Of a DNA stretch of 64,000 nt, positions 1 through 8,441 are shown in pieces. The notes beneath the pieces are model-generated. The model was not told where the DNA came from, searched no databases, and saw only the letters and a program-made list of their open reading frames with translations. The position numbers were made by a program, and so were the translations under genes. The DNA comes from Hyphomonas sp. Mor2 (GTDB lineage Bacteria; Pseudomonadota; Alphaproteobacteria; Caulobacterales; Hyphomonadaceae): positions 2,480,001-2,544,000 of the forward strand of contig NZ_CP017718.1 of the NCBI RefSeq assembly GCF_001854405.1. Reading direction: 5' to 3'. How positions within the stretch are numbered: position 1 is the stretch's first letter; the number at the start of each line of letters is the position of its first letter.

Positions 1-2
1 TG

Positions 3-572
3 GTGTCGAAAGTCGATGCCCTCGCGATCGGCGGCGGCATGGCCAACACATTCCTCGCCGCGCGCGGCTATAGCGTCGGCAAGTCGCTTTGCGAACATGA
101 CCTGACTGATACTGCGAAACAGATCGAGGCCAATGCCAAGGCCGCCGGATGCGATATCCTGCTGCCTATGGATGTCGTCGTGGCCAAGGCGTTTGCAGCC
201 AATGCCCCGCATCGCGTCTGTGGACTGGATGAGGTCGCCGACGACGAGATGATCCTCGACGCGGGACCGAAGACGGTCGCAATCCTGGCCACCGCCCTGG
301 ATGTCGCCAATACACTGGTCTGGAACGGCCCGCTCGGCGCGTTTGAGATGGAGCCATTTGACACCGCAACGGTTCAGGCTGCCCAGGCTGCGGGCACACG
401 CTGCAAATCTGGTGCATTGATCGCGGTCGCAGGTGGCGGCGACACCGTCGCGGCGCTAAACCACGCCAATGTCGCGCAGGACTTCACGCATATTTCCACT
501 GCAGGTGGCGCGTTTCTTGAATGGATGGAAGGCAAACCCCTTCCCGGCGTCGAGGCGCTTAAAGGCAGTTAA
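3..572 (+). CDS. pgk: Phosphoglycerate kinase, C-terminal part (5' end outside window)
   Basis: This is the C-terminal nucleotide-binding half of phosphoglycerate kinase, the cytosolic glycolytic enzyme that moves phosphate between 1,3-bisphosphoglycerate and ADP. Visible family motifs are the [10 protein letters not shown] strand-loop at the left end, [10 protein letters not shown] in the middle, and the glycine-rich GGGDTVAAL nucleotide loop followed by STAGGAFLE near the end. About 189 of the usual 390-400 residues are present. The apparent GTG start at position 3 is only an internal valine, and the gene is cut by the window edge. It ends just before a strong hairpin terminator and is followed by an aldolase gene, a common glycolytic pairing. 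Confidence 0.97.
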   Translation: MSKVDALAIGGGMANTFLAARGYSVGKSLCEHDLTDTAKQIEANAKAAGCDILLPMDVVVAKAFAANAPHRVCGLDEVADDEMILDAGPKTVAILATALDVANTLVWNGPLGAFEMEPFDTATVQAAQAAGTRCKSGALIAVAGGGDTVAALNHANVAQDFTHISTAGGAFLEWMEGKPLPGVEALKGS

Positions 573-672
573 ATGACACCAGATTTCTTCTTCCGCTGGC
601 CAGACAAGACCGCGGAAGCAGAAGCCGCCAAAAAGACAGCGGTGTCAGTTACAAATTCAACAATCAATTTCC

Positions 673-704
673 GGGCTGGCTGCATCATGCATTCAGCCCT
701 TTTT
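673..704 (+). terminator. Rho-independent terminator after pgk
   Basis: GGGCTG (673-678) pairs with CAGCCC (694-699). A second inner pairing, TGCAT with ATGCA, lies inside the loop, and five T residues follow at 700-704. It lies between the pgk stop and the aldolase ribosome-binding site, so it probably ends pgk transcripts or attenuates read-through into the aldolase gene. Confidence 0.75.
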
Positions 705-726
705 GTATCTTAAGAGGGATCACGAG

Positions 727-1620
727 ATGGCTATTCAACAGATGACCGAACAAGCGGCGCAGAAAGCAGGTTTTGTCGCAGCACTGGACCAGTCCGGCGG
801 CTCAACGCCGAAAGCGCTAAAACTCTACGGCATCGAAAGTGATGCCTGGGCGAGCGATGAGGAAATGTTCGGCCTGATCCATGACATGCGGGCCCGCATC
901 GTCAAATCGCCTGCCTTTACCGGTGACAAGGTGATGGGCGCGATCCTGTTCGAGCGCACCATGGACGGCGAAATCGACGGCGTCCCGACAGCGCAATATC
1001 TCTGGGAAAAGCGCGGCGTCGTGCCGTTCCTGAAGGTCGACAAGGGCCTGGCCGAACAAGCCAATGGCGTGCAGCTGATGAACCCGATGCCGGAGCTCGA
1101 TACCCTGCTCGAGCGCGCCTCCAAGAAGGGCATTTTCGGCACCAAGATGCGCTCGGTCATCCACGCGGCGAACCAGGACGGCATCGCGGCAAATGTGGCT
1201 CAGCAGTTCGAAGTCGGTCGCCAGATCCTCGGACACGGCCTGGTTCCAATCATCGAGCCAGAAGTGAATATCACGATCGACGACAAGGCCGACGCGGAAG
1301 ACATCCTGCTGGCCGAGATCACCAAGCAGCTCGACACGGTTCCAGCAGATCAGCAAGTCATGCTGAAACTGTCACTGCCGGAGAAAGCCAACCAGTACAA
1401 ATCGCTGGTCGATCATCCGCGTGTGATGCGCGTGGTGGCCTTGTCTGGCGGATATAGCCGTGAGGAAGCCAATCGCCGCCTGTGCCAGAATACCGGCATG
1501 ATCGCGAGCTTCTCTCGCGCACTGACCGAGGGCCTTTCGGCCCAGCAGAGTGACGCGGATTTCGACACGCTGCTCGCGAGCACGATTGACAGCATCTACG
1601 ATGCGTCCTGCGCAGGTTAA
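727..1620 (+). CDS. fda: Fructose-bisphosphate aldolase class I
   Basis: This is a class I (Schiff-base) fructose-1,6-bisphosphate aldolase, 297 residues, the usual length of the bacterial single-domain form. It cleaves fructose 1,6-bisphosphate into glyceraldehyde-3-phosphate and dihydroxyacetone phosphate. Visible motifs are [14 protein letters not shown] near the N-terminus, [16 protein letters not shown] and the block VMLKLSLP, whose K214 is the expected Schiff-base lysine. The in-frame start at 703 is rejected because the ATG at 727 has a GAGG ribosome-binding site nine bases upstream and matches the family N-terminus. It sits between two hairpin terminators, so it is probably its own transcript. 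Confidence 0.95.
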   Translation: MAIQQMTEQAAQKAGFVAALDQSGGSTPKALKLYGIESDAWASDEEMFGLIHDMRARIVKSPAFTGDKVMGAILFERTMDGEIDGVPTAQYLWEKRGVVPFLKVDKGLAEQANGVQLMNPMPELDTLLERASKKGIFGTKMRSVIHAANQDGIAANVAQQFEVGRQILGHGLVPIIEPEVNITIDDKADAEDILLAEITKQLDTVPADQQVMLKLSLPEKANQYKSLVDHPRVMRVVALSGGYSREEANRRLCQNTGMIASFSRALTEGLSAQQSDADFDTLLASTIDSIYDASCAG

Positions 1621-1642
1621 TCGATTGAACGTCTGATAAATC

Positions 1643-1670
1643 AGGCGGCCCAATCGGGTCGCCTTTTTTT
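1643..1670 (+). terminator. Rho-independent terminator after the aldolase gene
   Basis: AGGCGGCCC (1643-1651) pairs with GGGTCGCCT (1656-1664) around a four-base loop, with one G-T wobble. A run of seven T residues (1664-1670) follows directly. This is a textbook intrinsic terminator 22 bases after the aldolase stop. Confidence 0.92.
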
Positions 1671-1709
1671 CATCTGGCCCTGGCAGAAAGAAACTGGCAA
1701 ACAGAGGTC

Positions 1710-1949
1710 ATGGCATTGGAGATGAGACCCGGCTGCGAACGCTGTGATCGCGACTTACCCGCCGACCAACCCGGCGCGTGGATCTGTTCCTTCGAATGTA
1801 CGTTCTGTACCTCGTGCAATGACCAGACCCTTCAAGGCACCTGCCCGAATTGCGGCGGGGCGCTGTTGCCTCGTCCGACCCGCACGGGCACGGCACTTGA
1901 GCGGTTTCCAGCCAGTACCGTGCGCGTCTTCAAGCCGCCCAAATCTTGA
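1710..1949 (+). CDS. DUF1272 small zinc-binding protein
   Basis: This 79-residue cysteine-rich protein matches the DUF1272 family. It begins with LEMRPGCERCDRDLP, has the central ICSFECTFCTSCND, and ends its core with CPNCGGALLPRPTR. Four cysteine pairs (C11/C14, C26/C30, C33/C36 and C46/C49, approximate) suggest one or two structural zinc sites. The biochemical role of the family is unknown. It lies 35 bases before the thiamine-phosphate synthase gene on the same strand and could be cotranscribed with it. The length is normal for the family. Confidence 0.85.
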   Translation: MALEMRPGCERCDRDLPADQPGAWICSFECTFCTSCNDQTLQGTCPNCGGALLPRPTRTGTALERFPASTVRVFKPPKS

Positions 1950-1984
1950 CGACTCGCCCCTGATCGGCGCAAACCCTGACCATC

Positions 1985-2650
1985 ATGAGCGACCCGACCC
2001 GCGAACGCCCCAGGCTATACCTGATCACGCCGCCTCAGATCGAGGATGTGCCGGCCTTTGTCGATCAGCTCCGTGCCGCGATTCAGGGGGGCGATGTCGC
2101 CAGCCTGCAGATCCGACTGAAAAAGGGCGATGAGATCGATCTGGCGGCCACCCGCGCCGTGGCGCAGGCGGTCAAACGGATCTGTACGGCGGAACATATT
2201 GCCCTGTTCATCAATGACAGCCCGCAGCTCGCCCGCGCGCTGGAGGTAGATGGCGTCCATCTCGGCATGAATGATATGGACATTGCCGAGGCCCGCGAAC
2301 TGATCGGGCCGGACATGATCATTGGAGCGACTTGCAAGAATTCCAAACATCAAGCGATGATCGCCGGTGAAGCCGGGGCTGATTATGTTGCCTTTGGCGC
2401 TTTCCACCCTACGCAGACCAAATCCGATACGACGCCAGCCGATCCTGAAATCCTGACCTGGTGCCAGATGTTCCTGACCCTGCCCTGCGTGGCGATTGGC
2501 GGCATCACACTGACCAATGCGGCGCCCTTGCTGGCCGCGGGTGCGGATTTTCTGGCCGTCTCTAGCGGCGTCTGGGACCATCATGACGGCCCCGCCGCTG
2601 CGGTGGCGATGTTCAATCGGCTGATCGATGAATCGATGACAGCGTCTTGA
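1985..2650 (+). CDS. thiE: Thiamine phosphate synthase
   Basis: This is a TIM-barrel thiamine-phosphate synthase of 221 residues. It joins HMP-pyrophosphate and thiazole phosphate to give thiamine monophosphate in the cytosol. Motifs seen are LYLITPP at the N-terminus, LFINDSPQLA (residues 74-83), GVHLGMND (90-97), the phosphate loop GAFHPTQTK (138-146) and AIGGI (170-174). The strongly conserved motifs argue for true ThiE activity, but a TenI-like relative cannot be excluded. No other thiamine genes and no TPP riboswitch are visible nearby. Confidence 0.9.
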   Translation: MSDPTRERPRLYLITPPQIEDVPAFVDQLRAAIQGGDVASLQIRLKKGDEIDLAATRAVAQAVKRICTAEHIALFINDSPQLARALEVDGVHLGMNDMDIAEARELIGPDMIIGATCKNSKHQAMIAGEAGADYVAFGAFHPTQTKSDTTPADPEILTWCQMFLTLPCVAIGGITLTNAAPLLAAGADFLAVSSGVWDHHDGPAAAVAMFNRLIDESMTAS

Positions 2651-2651
2651 T

Positions 2652-2957
2652 CTAGTCCGCTTTGGGCGGCGCAGCGCGTCCTGTCACCTGATCATGCAGC
2701 GACTTGTCCATCCGGAAATGGGCAACCAGATACTCGGCCACCACGCGCAGGACCATGATCGCAATGATCGCTCCGATCGGCGTCTTGATCATGCCCCAGA
2801 TCGCAGTGTCCCAGTCATTGTCTAGATAGGTCAGCCAAAACCAGAACCGGCGCACGGCATGCCAGAGAATGCCCAGGATACCAAAATAATAGAGCAGACG
2901 CGTCAGCGTCGCGCCCATGGATTTTTCGAAACTCAGAAAACCAGACACAATGCCCAT
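2652..2957 (-). CDS. DUF4282-like small membrane protein
   Basis: This small membrane protein has about 101 residues. The ATG at 2957 is preferred over the upstream in-frame start at 3017 because a strong GGAGGGG ribosome-binding site precedes it. Two hydrophobic helices are visible: YYFGILGILWHAV, then the stretch from MIKTPIGAIIAIMVLRVV. The ending RVVAEYLVAHFRMDKSLHDQ resembles the conserved ending of DUF4282 proteins, whose function is unknown. It converges on the thiE gene with almost no spacer and is divergent from efp. Confidence 0.75.
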   Translation of the reverse strand: MGIVSGFLSFEKSMGATLTRLLYYFGILGILWHAVRRFWFWLTYLDNDWDTAIWGMIKTPIGAIIAIMVLRVVAEYLVAHFRMDKSLHDQVTGRAAPPKAD

Positions 2958-3079
2958 GATTTCCCCTCCTTGCTGAGTGATGGGTGCATTCAACCGCAAG
3001 CATCGCGGCCTGTCCACAAAACTTGACCAATGCGCCCGTCACCGCTACGCCGCGCGCTCTACTGATGAGGACGTCTCAC

Positions 3080-3646
3080 ATGGCCAAGATTAACGGCAAC
3101 GAAATCAAGCCCAACATGGTGATCGAGTATAATGGCAGCGTTTGGCGCGCCATGAAATGCAACCATGTAAAGCCCGGCAAGGGCGGCGCCTTCAACCAGG
3201 TTGAAATGCGCAACCTGTTCAATGGGTCCAAGGCCAATGAACGCTTCCGTGCCAACGAAACGGTCGAGCGTGTGCGCCTGGAGCAGAAGGACTTCCAATT
3301 CCTCTACGATGCCGGTGAAGCCTATGCGTTCATGGATCAGGAATCATTCGAACAGATCGAACTGCAAAAGGACTTTGTCGGCGATGATGGCGACTTCCTG
3401 CAGGATGGCATGACGGTCGAGATCGAATTCTATGGCGACAAGCCGATCGGCGTCGCCCTGCCACAGCAAGTGATCCTGACCGTGGAAGAGACCGAACCAG
3501 TCGTCAAAGGTCAAACCGCCGCGAACAGTTTCAAACCGGCAACCTGCGAAAACGGCGTTCGCGTCACCGTGCCACCTTTCATCGGCGTGGGTGAGCGTAT
3601 TGTTGTGCAGACCGAAGATCGCACCTATCTGCGCCGCGCTGACTAG
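3080..3646 (+). CDS. efp: Elongation factor P
   Basis: This is translation elongation factor P, 188 residues, which relieves ribosomes stalled at polyproline stretches. It has the three-barrel EF-P sequence, with the KPGKGGAF loop carrying K34. That lysine is the residue beta-lysylated by EpmA/EpmB in species that have them, and neither gene is in this window. The upstream in-frame start at 2984 would add 32 non-conserved residues and is rejected in favour of the ATG at 3080, which gives the canonical MAKINGNEI start. An inositol-monophosphatase-family gene follows 13 bases later, so the two may form an operon. Confidence 0.96.
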   Translation: MAKINGNEIKPNMVIEYNGSVWRAMKCNHVKPGKGGAFNQVEMRNLFNGSKANERFRANETVERVRLEQKDFQFLYDAGEAYAFMDQESFEQIELQKDFVGDDGDFLQDGMTVEIEFYGDKPIGVALPQQVILTVEETEPVVKGQTAANSFKPATCENGVRVTVPPFIGVGERIVVQTEDRTYLRRAD

Positions 3647-3659
3647 GACCTGAAAACTC

Positions 3660-4478
3660 ATGTCAAAACCTTCTGCGCTTGGAAATGTCCTCATCGAAGC
3701 GGCCCGCAAGGCTGGCCGCTCGCTCGCCCGCGATTTTGGCGAAGTTGAGTATTTGCAGGTCGAGAAGAAAGGCCCGGCAGACTTCGTCTCAAACGCTGAT
3801 CACCGCGCGGAAGAGACCATTTATGAGTATCTGAGCAAGGCCCGTCCTGGCTATGGCTTCGTGATGGAAGAGCGCGGCATTGTCGAAGGCACGGACAAGA
3901 CCAATCGGTTCATTGTCGATCCCCTCGATGGCACGCTGAATTTTCTGCACGGCCAGCCGCACTATGCGGTTTCAATCGCGCTCGAGCGGGAAGGCCAACT
4001 GTTTGCTGGCGTGGTCTATGATGTCGCCAAGAACGAGATCTTCTGGGGGGAGACCGGGCGCGGCGCCTGGCTTGGCCAGCGAAAATTGAAGGTCGGCGGG
4101 CGCAAGCATCTGGATCAATCCGTCATCGCCACAGGCACGCCCTGGATCGGCAAGTCGGAAGAATATCACAACCGCTTTGCCGCAGAGATCCACATGATGA
4201 CCCGCTCCACCGCAGGTATTCGGCGCTACGGATCCGCCGCGCTTGACCTGGCCTGGGTCGCCGCCGGTCGATTTGACGGCTTCTGGGAAAGTCATCTGCA
4301 GCCTTGGGACATTGCGGCCGGCATGGTCCTGGTGCGTGAGGCAGGCGGGGTGACAACCGAGTTGAATGGCGGTGACGCGCTGACAACCGGGTCCATCCTC
4401 GCATCCAATCCTGACCTTCATCCGCAGATCGAGAAACGCCTGCGACAGGCGGGGAAAAACGCCCCGAATGTCGACTGA
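3660..4478 (+). CDS. suhB: Inositol monophosphatase family protein (SuhB-like)
   Basis: This is a Mg2+-dependent phosphatase of the inositol monophosphatase/SuhB family, 272 residues. The metal-binding motifs are all present: MEERG (E70/E71), DPLDGTLNF (from D87, with D90) and WDIAAGMVLVREAGG with D217. It is the typical alphaproteobacterial SuhB form. Family members hydrolyse myo-inositol-1-phosphate, and SuhB in enterobacteria also acts in ribosomal RNA antitermination. It starts 13 bases after efp, and its last 11 bases overlap the following small membrane-protein gene. A second, more divergent family member lies at 42500-43231. Confidence 0.9.
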   Translation: MSKPSALGNVLIEAARKAGRSLARDFGEVEYLQVEKKGPADFVSNADHRAEETIYEYLSKARPGYGFVMEERGIVEGTDKTNRFIVDPLDGTLNFLHGQPHYAVSIALEREGQLFAGVVYDVAKNEIFWGETGRGAWLGQRKLKVGGRKHLDQSVIATGTPWIGKSEEYHNRFAAEIHMMTRSTAGIRRYGSAALDLAWVAAGRFDGFWESHLQPWDIAAGMVLVREAGGVTTELNGGDALTTGSILASNPDLHPQIEKRLRQAGKNAPNVD

Positions 4479-4671
4479 GCCGACCCCGGACTCCGAACAC
4501 CGCCCCGGTCTGATTGGCCGCGCCCGTGCCGGGATTGAGTGGCTGAACGCCAACAAGAAACGCTTTTTCTGGTGGTGGATCGCCTATCAGGCCGTCAAAG
4601 GCACCATCACGCTGTCGCTGATCTGGATCCCGCTCTTGCTGATCTGGCTGCGGAGCCGTGGCGAAGCCTAG
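4468..4671 (+). CDS. Small single-span membrane protein, unknown function
   Basis: This 67-residue hypothetical protein is hydrophilic for its first 30 residues. One strongly hydrophobic segment follows (FFWWWIAYQAVKGTITLSLI through the IWIPLLLIW region), and a short RSRGEA tail closes it. It overlaps the end of the suhB-like gene by 11 bases, so translational coupling is likely. Its TAG stop shares CTAG with the stop of the convergent gene at 4668. I do not recognise a named family. The overlap and coherent topology are the evidence that it is real. Confidence 0.6.
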   Translation: MSTEPTPDSEHRPGLIGRARAGIEWLNANKKRFFWWWIAYQAVKGTITLSLIWIPLLLIWLRSRGEA

Positions 4672-5390
4672 GCACCAAACGCTCCGGCATAGGCCGCTGA
4701 CGCGAGCGCCAGTCCGACCGCCGATCCTGCGGCAATGACCACCCGCTTGAGCAGCTTGTTCACCGAGAGGCGCTTGAAGAAGAAGACGCCCAGCGAAATC
4801 AGTGGCAGGACAAAAATCAGGTAGAGCAGCGAAATGATGACGCTGGCGCCCGTCAGGTCATCTTCGTCACTCGTCTGCGCCACAGCAACGTTTGGCTCTG
4901 CCTCAACTGGCGTTTCCCCGAATGTATCGTCCCAGAAGACCAGTTGCCGGGTCATTTCCTCGCATGAGCTGCCATAGAAGGACGCCTCGGCGACCTGGTT
5001 CTTGCAGTTGGCATTGAACGTGTTGATCTCCACGATCGGCGTGGTCACCTGCACGACGATGGCCAGAATGATCACGATCAGCGCATACGGGATCATGAAG
5101 AAGCGGAAGATATAGCGCGTCCCCATCGCCTCTTCACGCGCCACCGATGACCAGACAATCAGCGTTCCCGACATGGCAATCGCCATGGCCATCACATCGA
5201 GCCCATTCACGGACCATCCAAAAGTGAACTTGAAGAAGCCGGCAATGAGCGGAAAGATTCCGGCAAACAGGCTCGAAATGAACTTGATTGGCCCGACCAG
5301 CGTGAACAGCATGCCGATCAACTTGATCAATTGCATGATCAAGAAGCCCACGCCGAGCGTGTCAGATATGGACCGCAGAAACTGCCACAT
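4668..5390 (-). CDS. Polytopic membrane protein, unknown function
   Basis: This 240-residue protein has about four or five transmembrane helices: near residues 10-35, 40-60, 65-85, 95-120 and 185-205, with a further hydrophobic C-terminal stretch. An acidic loop (residues about 125-180) between helices contains three cysteines in NCKNQVAEASFYGSSCEE, which could form a disulphide on the outer face. No family is recognised. It stands alone between converging genes and shares the CTAG stop with the small gene at 4468-4671. Confidence 0.65.
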   Translation of the reverse strand: MWQFLRSISDTLGVGFLIMQLIKLIGMLFTLVGPIKFISSLFAGIFPLIAGFFKFTFGWSVNGLDVMAMAIAMSGTLIVWSSVAREEAMGTRYIFRFFMIPYALIVIILAIVVQVTTPIVEINTFNANCKNQVAEASFYGSSCEEMTRQLVFWDDTFGETPVEAEPNVAVAQTSDEDDLTGASVIISLLYLIFVLPLISLGVFFFKRLSVNKLLKRVVIAAGSAVGLALASAAYAGAFGA

Positions 5391-5466
5391 CTCCGATTGT
5401 CCCTCTCTCCCAAGGCCAGCTTGGCAAAGATGAACGGGATTAACAAGCGGTAAGGCGCGCCGGAAC

Positions 5467-6030
5467 CTAGCTGTTCAGCTCCACATCCCAGTAGAGATAG
5501 TCCATCCAGGTCTCGTGCAGATGGTGCGGCGGGAATTTGCGGCCCATCTCCTGAAGGAAATAATTGCTTGGCCGTTCCGGCTTGCGTTTGGGGTGCATAT
5601 TGCACTCCTTCGGCATCCGTCCGCCCTTGCGCAGATTACAAGGCGAGCAGGCGGCGACGATATTGTCCCAGGTGGTCCGTCCGCCTTTCGAACGCGGGAC
5701 CACATGATCGAAGGTCAGGTCCTCGGTCGCGCCGCAATAGACGCATTCGAAGCCGTCTCGCAGGAAGACATTGAAACGGGTAAAGGCGGGCACGCGGTCC
5801 TGGCGCACAAACTCGCGCAGGGCGATGACCGAGGGCAAGCGCATCTCGAAGCTCGGCGAGCGGACAAATTGATCATACTCGGCAATGATATCGACGCGGT
5901 CGAGAAACACAGCCTTGACCACATCCTGCCAGGGCCAGAGCGACAATGGATAATAGGAAAGCGGGCGGTAATCCGCGTTTAAGACCAGAGCTGGCCGACC
6001 ATTTGGTGGGGTGGAAAGGACCTCAGCCAT
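5467..6030 (-). CDS. HNH endonuclease
   Basis: This 187-residue protein has a C-terminal HNH nuclease fold. CVYCG (C96/C99) and CSPC (C128/C131) form the zinc pair. The metal/catalytic core is FDHVVPRSKGG, with D108/H109, and N123 in TWDNIV. The N-terminal half (LVLNADYRPLSYYPLSLWPW) is the conserved lead-in of the widespread alphaproteobacterial HNH proteins. Those are usually chromosomal and not linked to phage packaging or restriction genes. No partner methylase or phage gene is adjacent, so the substrate is unknown. Confidence 0.85.
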   Translation of the reverse strand: MAEVLSTPPNGRPALVLNADYRPLSYYPLSLWPWQDVVKAVFLDRVDIIAEYDQFVRSPSFEMRLPSVIALREFVRQDRVPAFTRFNVFLRDGFECVYCGATEDLTFDHVVPRSKGGRTTWDNIVAACSPCNLRKGGRMPKECNMHPKRKPERPSNYFLQEMGRKFPPHHLHETWMDYLYWDVELNS

Positions 6031-6196
6031 GACGCATCTCCGCGGTCATGAGGGTCTTGCTATGTCGTCCCTTGGTCTTGAAAGCGAGCGCTCCTCTTTT
6101 CTGCGCGCATCATTACTGATTCGCTATGTCGAGAGTATGACAATCGGCGGAGCTGTCCAGACTTCGCGGCGATCAACGCATAACCACTTGATTTAA

Positions 6197-6820
6197 CTAT
6201 TTATTTCTATTGGAATTGTACCAATCATACAGCAAATGTGCCGCCACTGAACGGTAAGGACGCCAGTTTTCCGCGGTGGCGTGGAAGGTTTTGGCGGTCA
6301 GTCTCTGCTTCAATCCGTTGAGGCGCTTATGGGCCTCCATCAGCCCGACATCGCCGGTCGGAAACGCGTCCAAATGCCCAAGCGCATTCATCAAGAACGT
6401 ATCGGCACTCCAAGGCCCGATCCCTTTGACAGAGAGGAGCTGCTGACGCGCCGTGTCGATGGGTTGAGCCGCGAGGGCGTTCAGGTCGAGGGTTCCGCCC
6501 TCGATCGCCATCGCAATCGAGTTCAGATGAGCGAGCTTGGGACGAGACAGACCACAGGCACGCAAGGCCTCCTGATCGTCCTGCAGCACCGCCGCCGCTG
6601 TCATATCCGGATATCGCGCCAGAATTCGGGCCCAGATCGCGTCCGCCGCCTTGGTGGATATCAGTTGATAGACGACAATCCGGGCCAGCGTTTGATAGCT
6701 CGCCTCCGTCTCTCGCCAGGTCGGCAGACCGATCTCTGCATAGGCGCGCGCCAAAGCCGTGTCTTTCGCCGCCAGCACCTCGCAGGCTTCGGTCAATTGG
6801 TGAGCATCAGGCGCAGCCAT
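6197..6820 (-). CDS. DNA-3-methyladenine glycosylase II-like (AlkA/HhH-GPD family)
   Basis: This is a helix-hairpin-helix base-excision glycosylase of 207 residues, expected to remove alkylated purines from DNA. The hairpin is SVKGIGPWSAD (residues 130-140), and the catalytic aspartate is D157 in FPTGDVGL, at the spacing seen in AlkA. It lacks the N-terminal domain of E. coli AlkA, as short bacterial AlkA-like proteins do. It is the last gene of the ftsE-ftsX-plsC operon: its ATG overlaps the plsC stop by one base (TAATG). Confidence 0.88.
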   Translation of the reverse strand: MAAPDAHQLTEACEVLAAKDTALARAYAEIGLPTWRETEASYQTLARIVVYQLISTKAADAIWARILARYPDMTAAAVLQDDQEALRACGLSRPKLAHLNSIAMAIEGGTLDLNALAAQPIDTARQQLLSVKGIGPWSADTFLMNALGHLDAFPTGDVGLMEAHKRLNGLKQRLTAKTFHATAENWRPYRSVAAHLLYDWYNSNRNK

Positions 6821-7569
6821 TACAGGTCGGCGCGGGTGCGCCCCTGCTCGGCCAGTCCCTCATCGATCAATCGATCGCACGCACCTTCGAGGATGGTTTC
6901 GAGCTCCCCCAGCATGGCTTTTGGATTGAGGTCATGCGCGAGCGCCGGAAGCACTTCATAGACCACCCGGCCAGGACGGCGCGTCAGGCCTTTGGCCGGC
7001 CAGCACAGGCCCGCATTTGTCGCCAGTGGCACCAGTGGCAGGTTCAAGCTCTTGTAGAAGGCGCGAATACCTGCAGGCTTGTAACTCGGTGGCACCCCAG
7101 GCACCGAGCGCGTACCTTCAGGATAGATCAGCATCTGCCGCGACTCGCCATTCACCCGCGCGTCCGCCGCCGCGAGCATCTGCTTCATCGTCTTGGCGCC
7201 GCCATCGCGATCGATGGCCAGCATTCGGGTCTTCAAGGCGTACCAGCCCAGGACCGGGTACCAGAGCAATTCTCGCTTCATCACCAGCACCGGGTCGCGG
7301 AAGATCAGAAAGGGAATAAACACGTCCAGCATGGCCTGGTGTTTCCCGGCAATCAGAACCGGTCCACCCGGAACATGCTCTCGTCCGCGAAACTCGACGC
7401 GAATACCGCAAATCAAGGACAAGCCGAGCACGACCATCCGCGCAAAGGTGCGAATGAACCAGAGCAGTGCCGGGCGCGGCAGGAACAAGGTCGGCAAGGC
7501 AAGGATGCCAAGAATTGCCATCCAGCCATACATCCAGGCCACAAAGATAACCGATCGAATGGTGTTCAC
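6820..7569 (-). CDS. plsC: Lysophospholipid (1-acylglycerol-3-phosphate) acyltransferase
   Basis: This is a PlsC-family acyltransferase of 249 residues that transfers a fatty acyl group to lysophosphatidic acid to make phosphatidic acid at the inner membrane. The catalytic HX4D motif is HQAMLD (H77 to D82). The substrate-binding motif YPEGTRS lies near residue 150. An N-terminal hydrophobic segment (residues 5-30) and a second near 40-55 anchor it. It overlaps ftsX by four bases and the glycosylase by one, so all are probably cotranscribed. Confidence 0.92.
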   Translation of the reverse strand: MNTIRSVIFVAWMYGWMAILGILALPTLFLPRPALLWFIRTFARMVVLGLSLICGIRVEFRGREHVPGGPVLIAGKHQAMLDVFIPFLIFRDPVLVMKRELLWYPVLGWYALKTRMLAIDRDGGAKTMKQMLAAADARVNGESRQMLIYPEGTRSVPGVPPSYKPAGIRAFYKSLNLPLVPLATNAGLCWPAKGLTRRPGRVVYEVLPALAHDLNPKAMLGELETILEGACDRLIDEGLAEQGRTRADL

Positions 7570-8441
7570 AGCGTGTCCTTCAACGAGGCGAGCACCGTCG
7601 TGCGCGCTGCAAACCGCGCAGCCAGACCGGCCATGAGCGGTGTCACCAGAAGAATGACAATGTCCCAGAAGTCGAGGCTGAGCCGCGGCAAGAGCTGCGC
7701 CTCGACGCCGTCAGAGCCGCTGCCTGTGAACACGATCAAGGCGGTGATCATCAGCGCCGCCACCGACCCGCCCAAACCCGCTTGAAGCGCCAGCACCCAG
7801 AACCTTCGTTCAAACAAGCCGGCAATGTATCGATCCTCAGCGCCGGACAGGTGTAACACTTCAACAATGTCCTTTCGCGCCAGCAGCGCGGCATGAGTGG
7901 CGAAGGCGATCACGGCGACCGCCGTCGCCGACAAGAGGGCGACAATTGACAGGGCAACTATTCGCAAGACGCCAAGCGCACCGCGGACGTTCTCGGCATA
8001 TCCGGCATTGCCGGCGACGTCGCCATCGATGCTCAAATCATCGAGAACGCCTTCAATCGAAGCCGTCGGGTCTCCCACACTCGTATCGGCTTGTACGACC
8101 ATCAGCATTGGGACCGGCAAGCCATCTGGCATGCCGCCCGGTCCGAGGCTCGGTTCGAGCAGCGCTTCTACCTCCTCGCGACTGAGCACGCGCGCCTCGA
8201 ACACGCTGGCAAGCTCCGTCACGCGGTCGGCGGCTTGCTCGGCTGTGCGGCGATCCGTGTCGCGCATGATCACGGTAATGTCGCCTTCGATCTGGGCGCC
8301 CCAGGCTTCTGCGGCCTTATAGGTCCCGCGCGTGGTCAGTGCCGCCAGAGCGGCCAGAAAACAAAGCGCGCCGACCACGAAGAACAAGGCCGCCTCGCGG
8401 GCATCGCTGACCGGCAGAAGCGGAGTTTCACGTTTGCTCAT
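7566..8441 (-). CDS. ftsX: Cell division protein FtsX
   Basis: This is the FtsX membrane subunit of the FtsEX complex, 291 residues. The topology is that of FtsX: a first helix (residues about 20-40, FFVVGALCFLAALAAL), a periplasmic domain of about 120 residues, then three more helices near 165-190, 215-240 and 255-280. FtsEX is an ABC-type machine that does not transport. It activates peptidoglycan hydrolases during division through periplasmic partners such as EnvC. An EnvC homologue lies 6 kb away at 14544-15755. The gene overlaps ftsE and plsC by four bases each. Confidence 0.93.
   Translation of the reverse strand: MSKRETPLLPVSDAREAALFFVVGALCFLAALAALTTRGTYKAAEAWGAQIEGDITVIMRDTDRRTAEQAADRVTELASVFEARVLSREEVEALLEPSLGPGGMPDGLPVPMLMVVQADTSVGDPTASIEGVLDDLSIDGDVAGNAGYAENVRGALGVLRIVALSIVALLSATAVAVIAFATHAALLARKDIVEVLHLSGAEDRYIAGLFERRFWVLALQAGLGGSVAALMITALIVFTGSGSDGVEAQLLPRLSLDFWDIVILLVTPLMAGLAARFAARTTVLASLKDTL

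Noticed and set aside
573-713. 46-codon ORF starting directly after the pgk stop
   Set aside because: It runs through the strong terminator hairpin (673-704), has no ribosome-binding site of its own apart from overlap with pgk, and no recognisable domain. It is more likely non-coding.
5467-6030. HNH nuclease as part of a restriction or phage packaging system
   Set aside because: No methyltransferase, terminase or portal gene is adjacent, and the form is a common chromosomal alphaproteobacterial HNH protein.
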